This document shows positions 10,903 through 21,985 of a DNA stretch of 64,000 nt, piece after piece. The stretch spans positions 28,452,148 through 28,516,147 of the forward strand of contig OX328124.1 in the NCBI GenBank assembly GCA_946811695.1, in the 5' to 3' direction. The translations under genes were made by a program, and so were the position numbers. Under the pieces are notes generated by a model. That model was given only the letters and a program-made list of their open reading frames with translations. It was not told the DNA's origin and ran no database searches. Every line of letters starts with the position of its first letter. Position 1 is the first letter of the stretch. Source of the stretch: Gonocerus acuteangulatus (taxonomy: Eukaryota > Arthropoda > Insecta > Hemiptera > Coreidae).

Positions 10903-12095
10903 AATATCTTGCTTTTCTGTCAATTTCCAGCCATCGATTTTTTTTTTTTTTCGAAGCAATATTTACTGTTTTAGTATCAATTGCGGAAAGAGATTGTACA
11001 TTGTCTCCAGTGAGTTATTTTGAATCCGCCAACGCGATAGTGTTCTGCTCAAAAGACGGTTTATAGTCAGAAAAAATTTGTAACCTACAAATAATTCAAG
11101 AAAATATACTTTTCTCAACGTTAGCTTGATTGATTATTATAATTTTTTTTTTGTTGGGTTCATCGATTAGCACTAACGTCGTTATTAATATTAACTGAAC
11201 GTCCCCGAACGGGGTTCAGCATAAATGCTGGACTTTCCACCTATGGTATTTATATTTACCAGCATAAACAATTCATATTTACCAGTTTTGTAAAAAATGT
11301 TTTCTATAAAAAAAGTTCAATTAATTTGAATAAACATTTAAAATAGAACTAATTTTATAAAATTATTGTTTCACACTCTGGGTTGTTAAGCATTTATGAC
11401 ATTTTCTACTTGATGTAAGATTATATGTATAATTATTCTACATACTAAGACCTATAATAAGAATTAGATTTAATAATGTTTTACCTACTAAAATGGTTTG
11501 TAACCAATAAGTTATCTAAATATTTACTTTTGATAATTACGCGTCAGATTACTCGTCAGATTTGAATGTTCATTATCATTATGAAAGATTTATTTGTGTA
11601 TTTTCACAAATTTCAGGTCAAAGAAATAATAATCCATTTTCTTATGTACTAGTTTCTTCTTGGCTTACTATTAGGCAACCCAACCCAAGAATAAAGTAGT
11701 TCATAAGAAAAAGAAGTGCTATTTTTTTTACCTGCAGCATATATATCCCCAAAAAATAATTTATGTAATTAATGGTCAGAAATACGTGGAATAGAATATT
11801 TTCTATTGTATATATAAAAATATTTTTTTTTGCGGTTATTTATTATTTTTTCTTGTACTTCCTGGAGTCTCCGTCAGATAGATGGACACTAAAAAAATCC
11901 GTTTCATTTTTATAGGAGCACTACAAACATTCCGTCAGTGAATTTTGGAATTCACAAAATATTTTATTAAATATTTTAATGTTAAAATAATTTAAATGGA
12001 AAACATGAACAATATCGTGGTTGTGTAGTTCAACTTTAGTACTCCTTCTGGTACATCTATAAAACTTATACAAGATGAAGTTTATAGCTGGAGAT
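10903..12095. other. Unassigned AT-rich DNA
   Basis: About 1.2 kb without recognisable coding or mobile-element signals, apart from homopolymers. Confidence 0.4.
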
Positions 12096-12295
12096 GTAAA
12101 AGAGCGCGCCGAGGGAGGTGGAAGGATCGGAAGGGAGGGGGGGGGGGTTAGGGGCCCCCAATACCCGCGAGTTAGGGGCGAAAGCAATAAATAGCAGTTT
12201 TACCCTCATATCGCTGATCGATAAACTCGTCGTTTCCGTGGAGCTCTCAGACGGAACCATGACAGCTTTAACCATGTCTCAAGAATCATGTAGAA
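12096..12295. other. GC-rich 200-bp segment of unknown nature
   Basis: This block includes GAGCGCGCCGAGGGAGGTGG, a run of about twelve G and GGCCCCCAATACCCGCGAG. It stands out from the AT-rich surroundings. Both strands have short open frames (12118-12309 plus, 12066-12275 minus) with no family motif. It directly abuts the 60-bp tandem array, so the array unit may have been founded from its edge. It could be an exon or the end of an unrecognised repeat; I cannot tell. Confidence 0.35.
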
Positions 12296-12850
12296 GGAAT
12301 ATACGATAGACATCTCTGGTATCAAGACATAGATTGTCAAACTAACGAAACCCAAGGGAATATACGATAGAAATCTCTGGTATCAAGACATAGATTGTCA
12401 AACTAACGAAACCCAAGGGAATATACGATAGACATCTCTGGTATCAAGACATAGATTGTCAAACTAACGAAACCGAGGGAATATACGATAGACATCTCTG
12501 GTATCAAGACATAGATTGTCAAACTAACGAAACCCAAGGGAATATACGATAGACATCTCTGGTATCAAGACATAGATTGTCAAACTAACGAAACCCAAGG
12601 GAATATACGATAGACATCTCTGGTATCAAGACATAGATTGTCAAACTAACGAAACCCAAGGGAATATACGATAGACATCTCTGGTATCAAGACATAGATT
12701 GTCAAACTAACGAAACCCAAGGGAATATACGATAGACATCTCTGGTATCAAGACATAGATTGTCAAACTAACGAAACCCAAGGGAATATACGATAGACAT
12801 CTCTGGTATCAAGACATAGATTGTCAAACTAACAAAACCCAAGGGAATAT
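12296..12850. repeat. 60-bp tandem array, about nine copies
   Basis: The unit begins GGAATATACGATAGACATCT and continues through CTGGTATCAAGACATAGATT to ACGAAACCCAA. Copies are nearly identical; one has GAGG in place of CAAGG and is one base short, and one has AACAAAACC in place of AACGAAACC. There is no spacer diversity, so it is a minisatellite and not a CRISPR array. Confidence 0.97.
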
Positions 12851-12869
12851 TTTTTTTACAATCTTTATG

Positions 12870-13046
12870 GGGGTCTCCCCGTGGTCTAGTGGCTAACGCC
12901 TTCGATCGCACGCAGAAGACGGGAGTTCGAGTCCCTCCGGTGGCAAGAATTTTTTTCATCTCAGGGCTCGTTGAGAAGGTTCCTTGCTACACCAAGGATG
13001 TCAGCGCTAATGATCCCGTTGTCGGTGCGCCATAAAAAAAAAAAAA
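12870..13046 (+). mobile_element. SINE-A copy, full length
   Basis: The head GGGGTCTCCCCGTGGTCTAG begins a tRNA-like region (A box GTGGTCTAGTGGCTAACGCC, B box GAGTTCGAGTCCCTCC). The body has the CTCAGGGCTCGTTGAGAA loop and tail GCGCTAATGATCC...GGTGCGCC, then A12. It is inserted at the end of the 60-bp array. No clean TSD was identified. Confidence 0.9.
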
Positions 13047-13082
13047 CCATTGATCATGAAAATAATTTGTATTTATACATAC

Positions 13083-13370
13083 AAGCTTGAAATAGAAATA
13101 GTTATTATTTTTGTTAGACCTTTATTGAAAAACATAAGCACCAATTCCTATGAAATCACGTACATACAAACGATTATCGGGGAGGCACAGAAAAAAGTAT
13201 TTTAAGCGGTAATTACTTCCTCGTCCTCGCTCTAGGAAACAGTGTTAAAAATACGGTTCTCATTATCTTACCTTGTTTTATTAAAATACTTAGTTTACTC
13301 TTACATACAATTAAAGAAACAGACAATCAAGAAGTAAGTAAAACAGGCAGAATGTTCAAAAGAACGAAAA

Positions 13371-13462
<92 letters not shown>

Positions 13463-14257
13463 GTGTACAATACTTGGATCGATTTTGATGAAACTTGGTT
13501 CAAAAATACTTTGTTTAATTTCAAAGGGCAAGTTTCTTTGCCAGCAGAATCCTTCTACCGGACACTGTTTTACAGGCAAAATTCGCGTGAACAAAAAATC
13601 TTGGTGCTAACAGATTTTTGTTCAGAGGCTTTCAGGTATATTTTTGTTGGTTCTGTAGGGAATGAAACCATTTACAAGGCTTAGAACTTCAAGTCACTTA
13701 GAATCGCTGAATTCAGGTGAAATATTTTGTACATGTTTGAATTATATCCAAACTAAGATTAAATTTTTGTTATGTTCGTTATATTTTATTAACAATCACG
13801 AATGATTTTAGGATCTTCTTATATTTTCTTAAATGTCTTGAAAACTGTTACGAAATCGTGGTAAGTAAGTTACCATTCAAATGTTTACTAAATTCTTTAG
13901 AAAATAAATTTTGAAATGGTTTTTGATGGGGCGATGTCAATCCCAAGAAATAAGTGCCTAAAACTGTAGTTTTCGTTCTTTTGAACATTCTGCCTGTTTT
14001 ACTTACTTCTTGATTGTCTGCTTCTTTAATTGTATGTAAGAGTAAACTAAGTATTTTAATAAAACAAGGTTTGATAATGAGAACCGTATTTTTAACACTG
14101 TTTCCTAGAGCGAGGATGAGGAAGTAATTACCGCTTAAAATACTTTTTTCTGTGCCTCCCCGATAATCGTTTGTATGTACGTGATTTCATAGGAATTGGT
14201 GCTTATGTTTTTCAATAAAGGTCTAACAAAAATAATAACTATTTCTATTTCAAGCTT
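13083..14257. mobile_element. (TA)n-centred element with about 290-bp inverted repeats
   Basis: The left arm (about 13083-13372) and right arm (about 13967-14257) are near-perfect inverted copies. They begin AGCTTGAAATAGAAATAGTT and end at AATGTTCAAAAGAACGAAAA. Between them is a (TA)n tract (13376-13455) and a roughly 500-bp segment. That segment includes, on the minus strand, a copy of the repeat also found at 50590-51000. No transposase is visible. The structure could be a foldback transposon or an inverted duplication. Confidence 0.85.
13456..13700 (-). repeat. Dispersed repeat RTA, copy 1 (next to (TA)n)
   Basis: On the minus strand this reads toward the (TA)n tract. It shares ACGCGAATTTTGCC, a PVEGFCWQRNLPFEI-like reading frame, and GTTTCATCAAAATCGATCC with copies at 50590 (plus) and 51890 (minus). 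The reading frame resembles PVGGFCWLTNLTFQI in the copy at 50744. The same frame in three copies suggests, weakly, descent from a coding segment. Confidence 0.6.
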
Positions 14258-14383
14258 TCTTAATGACACTAGCGATAATAAGGAAAATGCGCCAACATGA
14301 CGCTGTTCCTGCGAGTCGGACGTCTTTCGTATATAATACACAGTAAAATAAAGGCAAAAACTGATAATAAAATGATAGAATTA

Positions 14384-14618
14384 TATTCACTTAAATTTAA
14401 TTTAAATTTTAACGTCCATTTATTATTAACTACGGATTTTAGGACGGGTTATCTATAGGTTACCACCCTTTTCTAGCCAGGATAGGGGTGATGCCTTTTC
14501 TTTTTTCGAAAGAAAATCCACCGCCCCTAGTGGGAATCGAACCCACGACCTTTGGCACGGAGTGTTAAGAGCTCACGCCTTAACCCTCACGGCTACCGGG
14601 TCTCCTATTCACTTAAAT
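14384..14618 (-). mobile_element. SINE-C copy, full length, 13-bp TSD
   Basis: TATTCACTTAAAT flanks the insert on both sides (14384-14396 and 14606-14618). The SINE (14397-14605) has the head GGAGACCCGGTAGCCGTGAG on the minus strand, with the B box GGTTCGATTCCC. It retains the GGTAACCTATAGATAACCCG tail block. Confidence 0.95.
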
Positions 14619-14973
14619 ATATTTATGACCTTTTCATAATAAAGTGTGGATTTCATAAATTTTATAAATATTTGTTATAATCATATGATTTGAGCTAATC
14701 CTTTAAACAGGTTTCTGTAGAGAGTTGGCTGTAGGAATTTGTACTTCTTGTTAAGTTCCAAACCGAACTATAAGTGAATCATATGCTCCCAGAGTTAGAT
14801 ACGGGTTCAACAGTTTGTCTAACTATGCTTATTTCATTGCAGGAGCGTAGATGTGCCTAAACTACAGACATTTATTTCGACACAATATAGCTTCGTCTAT
14901 CTACTATTTTATGGACAGTTATTGTTTGCATTAAGTTGATTCTTAAGAATATATTATAATAAAAAAAAAAAAT

Positions 14974-15185
14974 GTAGGCCCATAATCGGCAACAGAGGGG
15001 CTGATACTTCAGAGGTATCTGATTCTTTACCATAAAGCACACTAGGAAGATAGTTTATCCAGTACTATGCTCCGACTGCCAGATATTTCCCTCTACATGT
15101 ATCAATTAACAAATTATTCAAAAGCTGGGTGGGCCTAGAGACAGTCTGGGACCCTTATTCCCACAAAATACAACATCAAATCTTT
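14974..15185 (-). mobile_element. SINE-B copy, 5' truncated or decayed
   Basis: It shares the tail block (CAGAGGTATCTGATTCTTTA, GCACACTAGGAAGATAGT) and the GGTGGGCCTAGAGACAGTCT block with the full copies at 22252 and 54927, but the tRNA-like head is not recognisable. Confidence 0.75.
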
Positions 15186-15616
15186 CCAAAGTCAGGTCAT
15201 CCAGTACATTATTCAAATGTGCTATTACAGGTAAGGCAATTATTATGTTTCAAAATTATATTCACTAAAAATAAATGACCATTTTTTTTTTTTATGTTTC
15301 CTTTGATATTGACGCTCTAAGATCCATGTAAAGCGAAATAAAGTAGTTTATTCCTTTGGTTCAGAGCGACAAAAAACGCATACGAAGTCGCGATCCGGGA
15401 AGTGTGTCTTTGTTAATGAGAAACGTTGGCATTTCATAGCCCAAAAGGCGCCAAAACTCGTCGGTCAAAAATACATATAAATGTTTCTCAGTTATTTCGA
15501 AAGGCGTGGGCCGTAAAAATAGTACAGATTTTCTTTATCACTTTACTTTCACTTTATTTTAAATTTTTCGCCCGATATGTTTCGTGCCTTTCCGAACTTC
15601 TCAATACCAGTATTGC
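15186..15616. other. Unassigned spacer
   Basis: No supported feature. The open frame at 15426-15677 runs into SINE sequence and a T-tract. Confidence 0.35.
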
Positions 15617-15838
15617 ACCATTCGCCGTTTTTTTTTTTTTTTTTTTAGTTCTTTTTTTACGGTGCATCTACATCTAGGTCATTAGCGCCGACATCCAGGA
15701 TGCAGCGAGGAATTTTACCAGCGAGCCGTGGGATGATAAAATTCCTGCCGGAGGTTGGGAATCGAACCCACCATCTCACGCTTATGAATCCAAGGCGCTA
15801 GCCATTAGACCACGGGAGACCCCAGACCATTCGCCGTT
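15617..15838 (-). mobile_element. SINE-A copy, full length, 13-bp perfect TSD
   Basis: ACCATTCGCCGTT occurs at 15617-15629 and 15826-15838. The insert has, on the minus strand, the head GGGGTCTCCCGTGGTCTAAT, B box GGTTCGATTCCC, and a body stem AGGAATTTTA / TAAAATTCCT. In other copies this stem is AGGAATTTTC / GAAAATTCCT, a compensatory change. The tail GGCGCTAATGACCTAGATG and a long A-tract (T on plus) end it. Confidence 0.97.
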
Positions 15839-16387
15839 CTAAGCAAATAAAGATGAGTGGATTTCAAAAAAGAAGTTTCGTTGAAGAAATACGAAAATGC
15901 ACGAGACATGCTGGGAGAAAAATTTAAAATAAAGTGATTAATATAAGGTGTACTACTTTATCGACCCCAAGATTCAGAAATAAATGAAAACGATTTTTAT
16001 TGATTGTTTAGTATTTTAATAGAATTAATATAGACTAGATATTTTTTACTTCCGATGTATAAAATGTGCTGAGAAACTATTTTGAGACATTTCCCATATC
16101 TTTTTCAAAAAATAAGAATGTTATATGATAGCCCTTAAATGACGTCTGCAAAAATGTAAAAATCTGTTATAGATTCTGCTTCAATAATTCTTCTTGAGTT
16201 GGATATGAATATTTAAAATAATATATCTAACCTTTATTTATTCTCTCTGCTTTATTTTATTGTTATACTGTATTTTATAATATCCTTTTTATTCAAATAA
16301 TAAACGCTCCAGTGAGTTCTGTTCTTTGGCAAGTGCTTTTATATTACATTCGCAGAGACAATAAATATGAAGAGCGAACATTATATT

Positions 16388-16448
<61 letters not shown>

Positions 16449-16680
16449 GTATTAATAGATTTTTAATAGGTTATTAAATAAGTTAAATAACATTAAGTTC
16501 ACTTCTGCATATTACACGGAGGACACGAATTGCCAACCACATGAAACAATTTCTCTTTTGTTTCTGACTGATTGTCCTATGAAAATTTGTCCGCTTTAGG
16601 CTCAGACTTAGCTTGTGGTAGACCTTTGCCACTTTGACAGTATTTGAAAATTTCCTTAACTTGAACTTTAATTGATAGTC
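15839..16680. other. Unassigned AT-rich DNA with a (TA)n tract
   Basis: About 840 bases with no gene. An alternating TA tract lies at about 16388-16446. Confidence 0.5.
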
Positions 16681-17581
16681 AAATATTAGAGTTAATAATA
16701 GAGTCAAATAATAATAATAGTTAATTAGTGTCAAATAATAGAGACGTTATACTATTTACTGACTAATTAAGCGCACTTCAAGCACTTACAGACAGTTACA
16801 CGACTCATCCACTACTTACAGAAATTCTTAATAAGTCACAGACTCTGAACAGAAACATTAGTATGTACTGGCTACCAGGCCATGAAGAACTTGGGAAAAG
16901 CTCCATAGCAGGTTATTACGCTAAAAATGCAGTAAGGCATATGACATGTGACCTTGAACTAATGACAGAAAAAGACCTGACGAAAACTATAAAATCATCA
17001 ATATTACAACAATGGCACAACTCGTGGACGCAACTAACTGATAATAAACTTCGATCGATTAAAAATACTGTCGAGGATTGGCCATCCAGTCACAGAGAAA
17101 ACAGACGTGAAGAAATAGTTCTGGCTCGACTACGACTTGGACACACTCGACTAACACACGAATACTTAATGACAAGACGAAACAGACCAATATGTGACAT
17201 ATGTAACTGTGAACTTACAGTCAAATATTTACTGACAGACTGCCGCAGAAGAAACGATATTAATCTGCCGTATGACATGCAAGAACTCTTAGGCAATGAT
17301 AGCCAGTATATAAACACTGTACTTACATACCTCAGGAACACAGGACTGTACGACATTATTTGATGACCGAAAGCGTGTTGTCTTGAAGACATTAAGGTCC
17401 TATGAACTTTAAGTGATATTTTCACTTAAAACCCTATTACACTACCTTTACACATACATTTAAAAATATGCAAATTAAACAAGCTGATTTCCTAGTGAGA
17501 CTAAATTCAGAAGATGCTGCTCACTGCGTTATTTCCAAGAAGCGGAACACTGATTAAATTAAATAAATAAATATTAGAGTT
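16681..17581 (+). mobile_element. 5'-truncated LINE with 13-bp TSD
   Basis: AAATATTAGAGTT occurs at 16681-16693 and again at 17569-17581. The insert (about 875 bp) contains the RNase H end of ORF2, then a roughly 200-bp 3' untranslated region, and ends in an AAATAAATAA-type tail. The first 80 bases are a TAATA/GTCAAAT-rich filler before recognisable coding sequence. Confidence 0.9.
16768..17363 (+). pseudogene. LINE ORF2 C-terminus: RNase H end plus zinc-knuckle-like tail
   Basis: Upstream of the first Met the frame reads ALQALTDSYTTHPLLTEILN, then MYWLPGHEELGKSSIAGYYA, where the family pattern is WVPGHxGIxGNExADxxAK. The catalytic NExAD region is eroded (LGKSSIAGYYAKNA). Residues typical of insect Jockey/I-clade elements follow: a W...W...KL block, then REEIVLARLRLGHTRLTHEY, then PICDICNCELTVKYLLTDC. 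It ends LRNTGLYDII at 17363. About 200 residues are open with no internal stop. The reverse transcriptase and endonuclease are missing, so it is inactive. Confidence 0.88.
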
Positions 17582-18494
17582 TTGATGCCTTGAGTAATTT
17601 GAAACGACAAACTGATTCATGTTAGATATAGATGTACCGGTAAGAAAAGAACTAGGTTGTGCGCACAAACGGCCTTCAGCCCCCACGGCCCACCACACTT
17701 TCATTTCTCCTCAGCAACTTGGGAGTGACAGACCTCATAACCTCGTGCAGACGAGTTTACTTACATTTTTTGTTTAACGTCATTACGTAGTTAGTTCCGG
17801 CTCTGATAGTGATATAAATGATGATGAATACATGAATGTGAAATACCCACATCACACATTTTTTTTTTTTTTTTAAATTATTTTATTTATTGTGACGGCT
17901 TGGACATGGGGAGGTGGCCTCCCCTCCAGTCCGATTCAGGTTCTTTTGATGCTAGGCGAGTTTTAGGCTACTTCCACGTATCCAAGTCATTACTCAAACA
18001 ACGGGAAAGATTATAAACCTCGTACTTTGGCAACGTTTTGCCAATTAAGCTCTCCTTTTTCCAATACTCTTAAGGAAAAACAACTTAAAACGTATAACCG
18101 GAAAAAAGCCTTTCAATTTGTAAAAAAATAGTTCTCTTGATTAGTTCCAGCGGAAGTTCCATTGGTTCTTTGGTTTCCAAGTTCTTCAATGATATACATG
18201 TGTGTAATGGAGAAGTATTGCTTGGGCCAGTAATAATGGAATTTTTAAAATATGTAAAATTTACTTTCTTTTGTTAGAAAATATTTGCCTCTTAAAAATT
18301 AAACCCTCGGAAATTTGGAATGGTCTTTGATTAGGGGTAATTATGTTATTTTGAAAGTTGGGGAAGAATAAGATTGTTGCTCATCAACCGAAAATATATT
18401 TTCGCTCCTCAACCATGGGGAAAAGTTTTCAATTATTTCTGGTGAATTCTGTGTGTAGGTCTTTTCTGAAGATGTATTGTTTATTGAGGAGAAA
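17582..18494. other. Unassigned DNA
   Basis: No gene recognised. A T16 tract near 17860 is followed by GTGACGGCTTGGACATGGGG and AGGTGGCCTCCCCTCC, which may be an unclassified retroposon in minus orientation. Confidence 0.35.
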
Positions 18495-18530
18495 ATGGAT
18501 AACATCTTACATTTGTAAGATGTTATCCAT
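18495..18530. repeat. Perfect hairpin, 16-bp arms
   Basis: ATGGATAACATCTTAC, loop ATTT, GTAAGATGTTATCCAT. A further partial copy, GGATAACATCTT, follows immediately. Confidence 0.95.
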
Positions 18531-18730
18531 TTGGATAACATCTTTGGTTTCCGTCAGAGTCCAAAAAATGTTATGCTTGACCTCCTTGTAAAAATAAAAA
18601 CGACTCAACTTGTCATTGCACAGGCCCGCTTGCGTGTGTGTGTTTTAATATGGTTTGGATCATTAATTAAGACAATTTCCTTTTGGTTTAACTTTATTTT
18701 AAACATTTGCCCAAAGTATCTCATTTATAC

Positions 18731-18825
18731 TGAATTGTCTCCTTGATAAAGGAGACGAAACGACCACATAATGTTCTGGTGGCTCCTGAAGAGGTGGAAT
18801 TGAGGCCGCGAAGCATAAAGGTCAT
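18731..18825 (+). ncRNA. Two decayed hammerhead-like motifs (PLE remnant)
   Basis: First: CTGAATT, helix GTCTCC/GGAGAC around TTGATAAA, then GAAAC (18730-18761); the core box CTGANGA is mutated. Second: GGCTC, CTGAAGA, a weak helix, GAAGCAT (18781-18816), which resembles the motif at 28441. Both look inactive but mark PLE pseudo-LTR sequence. Confidence 0.4.
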
Positions 18826-19615
18826 ATTGTTAAAATGAAGTGGCTTTTACAATTCGGATTATATGAAATAATTATATTGGGTGAATCTTTCGGCAAAATA
18901 AAAATAAATAAGATGAAGTGGTTTAAAAAGAATGTGTTGTGCCATTTTTAATGACCCGAACATGGGTCTCTGAAAGAGAAAGCGAAATATTCTCTAGTTA
19001 TGTTTTTTTGAATGCAAGATGTTTATTAAAATTTCTAAAAGCTCTGATTTTACTTCGCAAGTTTACTTTTCTCCCAAGTACCTTTTTATCTTGTACCACA
19101 CTGCTGTATTTTGCTGGTCGTATTTTAATAATTTAAGAGAGTCCCTCGAGAGTGATCCAAGTTTTAGTATTTCAGTATTTTGATTGTAGTGAAGTTTTTT
19201 TTTTATTCACCTGATCTATAAAATTGCGCATGTGATTAAAATTAAAAAGACAATTATATCAGTGATAAAATAATTGGTGAAAACACAATACAACGTTTAG
19301 TGATATTTTTTGTACACAGCATATCCTGAAGTAAAACTTATTAAAAACACTTAATTTTTTTATTTATTCAATTCTCCTTTAAATCGGACCCTTTGGCCGT
19401 TCAGCATTTTATTAAAACCCCCTTATTTTCCATTTACATCAATTTATCAAACGGATGTTGAAATTTACTAAATTTAGTTTACAATTCATTTTACTTTAAA
19501 ACAGCAGTCTTTTTTTACAATCTGTAATTTAGGCTTTGTTATCCTGTTATTCATCTGATTTTTAAACTTCTTTTGATATAATTCTTTAATCTTAATTTAT
19601 CACGATCATTATTTC
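18826..19615. other. Unassigned AT-rich DNA
   Basis: No supported feature. The open frame at 18939-19136 has no motif. Confidence 0.35.
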
Positions 19616-19624
19616 TAGTTCTAC

Positions 19625-19664
<40 letters not shown>

Positions 19665-20145
19665 ATTTATGAGCACCCCGCATTGACAGCGTTTCGCCCA
19701 GATACACATATAAAATGGAAATACATAATAATTATAGATCCATAGTAATTAACATCATATATAATAATTATAAATCCTTAATAATTAACATATTACATAA
19801 TAATTATAAATCCAATTACATTGTAGTGTGTATCAATCTAATTATATAATTAAGTTTGTGAATAACATACAGCTAAAAGTAAAATTAACTTGTAAAAAAC
19901 AATACATTTTTAAGAGAAACTTATAATAATAAAGGTAACGAAGAAAATAGTTCCTATGTACAATATGACTATACATAATCGCAACAGTTTCTATTTACAA
20001 TATAGGTTCTATTCATAATATGACTATACATAGGAACAATACCCCCATGTACAATCATAGTTACACCGGAAGGATCCTATGTAGAATAATGATGAATAAA
20101 TGAATAAAATAAATAAATGTAAGGTTTTGTAATAGTTCTACTATT
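19616..20145 (-). mobile_element. Retroposon (family D) with 13-bp TSD
   Basis: TAGTTCTACTATT occurs at 19616-19628 and 20133-20145. The insert begins with a T-tract (the A-tail of a minus-strand element). Next to it is the sense sequence GGGGTGCTCATAAATAAATT, which matches a tail at 32010-32035. The interior has tandem TAATAATTATAAATCC repeats. The far end is an inverted copy of the flanking host sequence (see the palindrome at 20111-20165). Confidence 0.8.
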
Positions 20146-20165
20146 ACAAAACCTTACATTTATTT
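20111..20165. repeat. 55-bp hairpin across a retroposon 5' junction
   Basis: The 25-bp arms (starting AAATAAATGTAAGGTTTTGT) are perfect, with loop TTCTA. The left arm is inside the family D insertion and the right arm is host flank. Confidence 0.9.
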
Positions 20166-20467
20166 TTATACAAGCACAATTCCTGACAATGTGCTGCATT
20201 TTCTTTATTTTTCCCAAATATTGATAAAACATGTAATTGTCAAAAATATTTTTCCATGCTTATGTAATCATACAAATCATTCAGAGCACATCTTATGAAA
20301 TTTATAAACTAAAAACATAAACATTTTAAATTTTCTTCTGCTTTTGTTGTATACATAACAGCTCATTTAAAACAAAATTAAAAATATTAATCAATAAAGT
20401 TTGTTCTTATAATATCAATTACCTAACATCAATTACAGTTTCCATTATATAACAATGAATATATGTT

Positions 20468-20583
20468 TTATTTTTTAATTCTATTTAAAATCTCGGCATA
20501 GTGCTTATTTATTTTTTGGGTAACTGTTTTAAAATTAAATTGGCACTCATTACTTCCCAAGTATAATGCTATTATTAGTCTTA
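20468..20583 (-). pseudogene. Penelope-like ORF C-terminal tail, left of Harbinger insertion
   Basis: The minus-strand frame reads RLIIALYLGSNECQFNFKTV, then TQKINKHYAEILNRIKK and a stop at 20468-20470. It is the distal end of the PLE protein whose GIY-YIG domain resumes at 21806, beyond the inserted element. The break is at the 3-bp target TTA. Confidence 0.7.
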
Positions 20584-21785
20584 GGCCCAGCGCACACGGT
20601 GAGACTGTTTTGCAACTTCAGTTGCAAACTAGTTGCACGCGCAACTGCTTTGCGACCTCGGCAATGTATTTCAATGGACAGGCGCACACGACGCAACTGG
20701 TTTTTGACGATTTCAAACTAACCTGAAACCAAACATATGTTAAGACCCATCGCACACGATGCAACTCCAGTTGCACGCGCAACTGTTTTGCGACCTCGGC
20801 AATGTATTTCAATGGGCAGGCGCACACGACCCAACTTGTTTTTGACGATTTCAAACCAGTTTGAAACCAGTCACATGCAACCGTGGGCCCGAGGTTGCAG
20901 TTGCGTTGCATTTGAGTTGTACGAGACTTTCGTCGGACAGCCTTGCATTCTATCGATATTTGCGGTTGCTTAATTCATGAAGGTTTATTTATTACATATG
21001 TTTTTCAGCTATGTTATGTTGGGTTATGTAAATAAAGGCAGTTTTAAGTAAAGTTTATTTGAGCCATATAGCCAATAACAATATGTGCCATCAAGAACTT
21101 AACGTGAAGCAATTTTTGATTTAAAAACGGATGTCATATTCGTTTTTAGCACATTAAAAACCCCTAAATTCAAATTTTGTGAATATTACAAAAATAAAAA
21201 AAAAAGGGTATTTTAAATTTCACTAAGGGGGAGGGCCCTTATAAGTTTGTTAAAGATTCAAGAATCCGGCCATATTTCAAAGAATATTTACCCGATTCAA
21301 ACCAAACTTGGAGGGTCGATAGAGGCTTAAAGCCTCTGACACATTTCCTTCCAATGAGGGTGTTTCTACGTGTTCTGGGATTGACGTTATATGCAAAAAA
21401 TTTAACATTTTATTTTTATTTTGAGAACCATTTTTTGCAAGTAGAATCACCAGAATAAAAATAGTTCATATTGGTGACCCCATCGCTGTATACTCCCCTT
21501 GTGACTCTGACATCGCAAGTTCTTACAAAAAAATACGTAACTCACTAAATATACAAACCACTTGCGAAACTGTTGGGCAATTGATTTAAAACAAGACAAT
21601 ATACTCCCGCGTTTTGTTTCAGTTGCATACTAATACATTTCATGCGCAACTGGTTTACAAATCTAATTGCAGTAAAGTCGCATCGTGAGCAGAAAGATTT
21701 TTCATTTCAGTTGCAAACTGGTTTCAGACGCGACTAGTTTGCAACTCGAGTTGCAGAACAGTTGCACCGTGTGCGCTGGGCCTTA
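20581..21785. mobile_element. Non-autonomous Harbinger-like element, TTA TSD
   Basis: The element (20584-21782, 1199 bp) is flanked by TTA on both sides. Its terminal inverted repeat GGCCCAGCGCACACGGTG is present at both ends. Subterminal regions repeat GCAACT/AGTTGC and GCGCACACGACGCAACT blocks (the latter near 20682 and 20820). The middle has no transposase frame. The superfamily is inferred from the 3-bp TWA target and GGSC-type ends. Confidence 0.85.
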
Positions 21786-21805
21786 TCCTCATATTATTTT
21801 AATTG

Positions 21806-21985
21806 CGTAGAATCATTAGAAATTCTAAATGAAAATTGTGACCTATCGTTGAGTGTTCTACCAAAGCAGTCTTATTGGATTTTTTTTCATCATATTGATG
21901 TTGCTCTAGTCTTTCCTTAACATATTTGCATGTTTTTCCGATGTATACCGCCGGGAATTTTAAACAGTTTTCTTTTTATCCATGT
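21806..21985 (-). pseudogene. Penelope-like GIY-YIG endonuclease fragment, right of Harbinger insertion
   Basis: The minus-strand frame reads KENCLKFPAVYIGKTCKYVK, then ERLEQHQYDEKKSNKTALVE, then HSTIGHNFHLEFLMIL. YIGKT is the GIY-YIG core. The KTALVEH...HNF block matches the PLE copy at 3778-4253 (KTAFVDH...HTFNF). A stop appears before the Harbinger junction. Upstream sequence is lost. Confidence 0.85.

Noticed and set aside
12066..12309. Overlapping frames in the GC-rich block as a gene
   Set aside because: Both strands are open over the same bases, no known motif is present, and the frames end in the tandem array.
8583..12850. The 52-bp and 60-bp arrays as possible CRISPR arrays
   Set aside because: There are no variable spacers, the units are contiguous, and the genome is eukaryotic.
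13301..13684. Long open frames coding for IYIYIY repeats (also at 30795-31102, 50744-51038, 53343-53658)
   Set aside because: They are translations of (TA)n microsatellites and appear on both strands.
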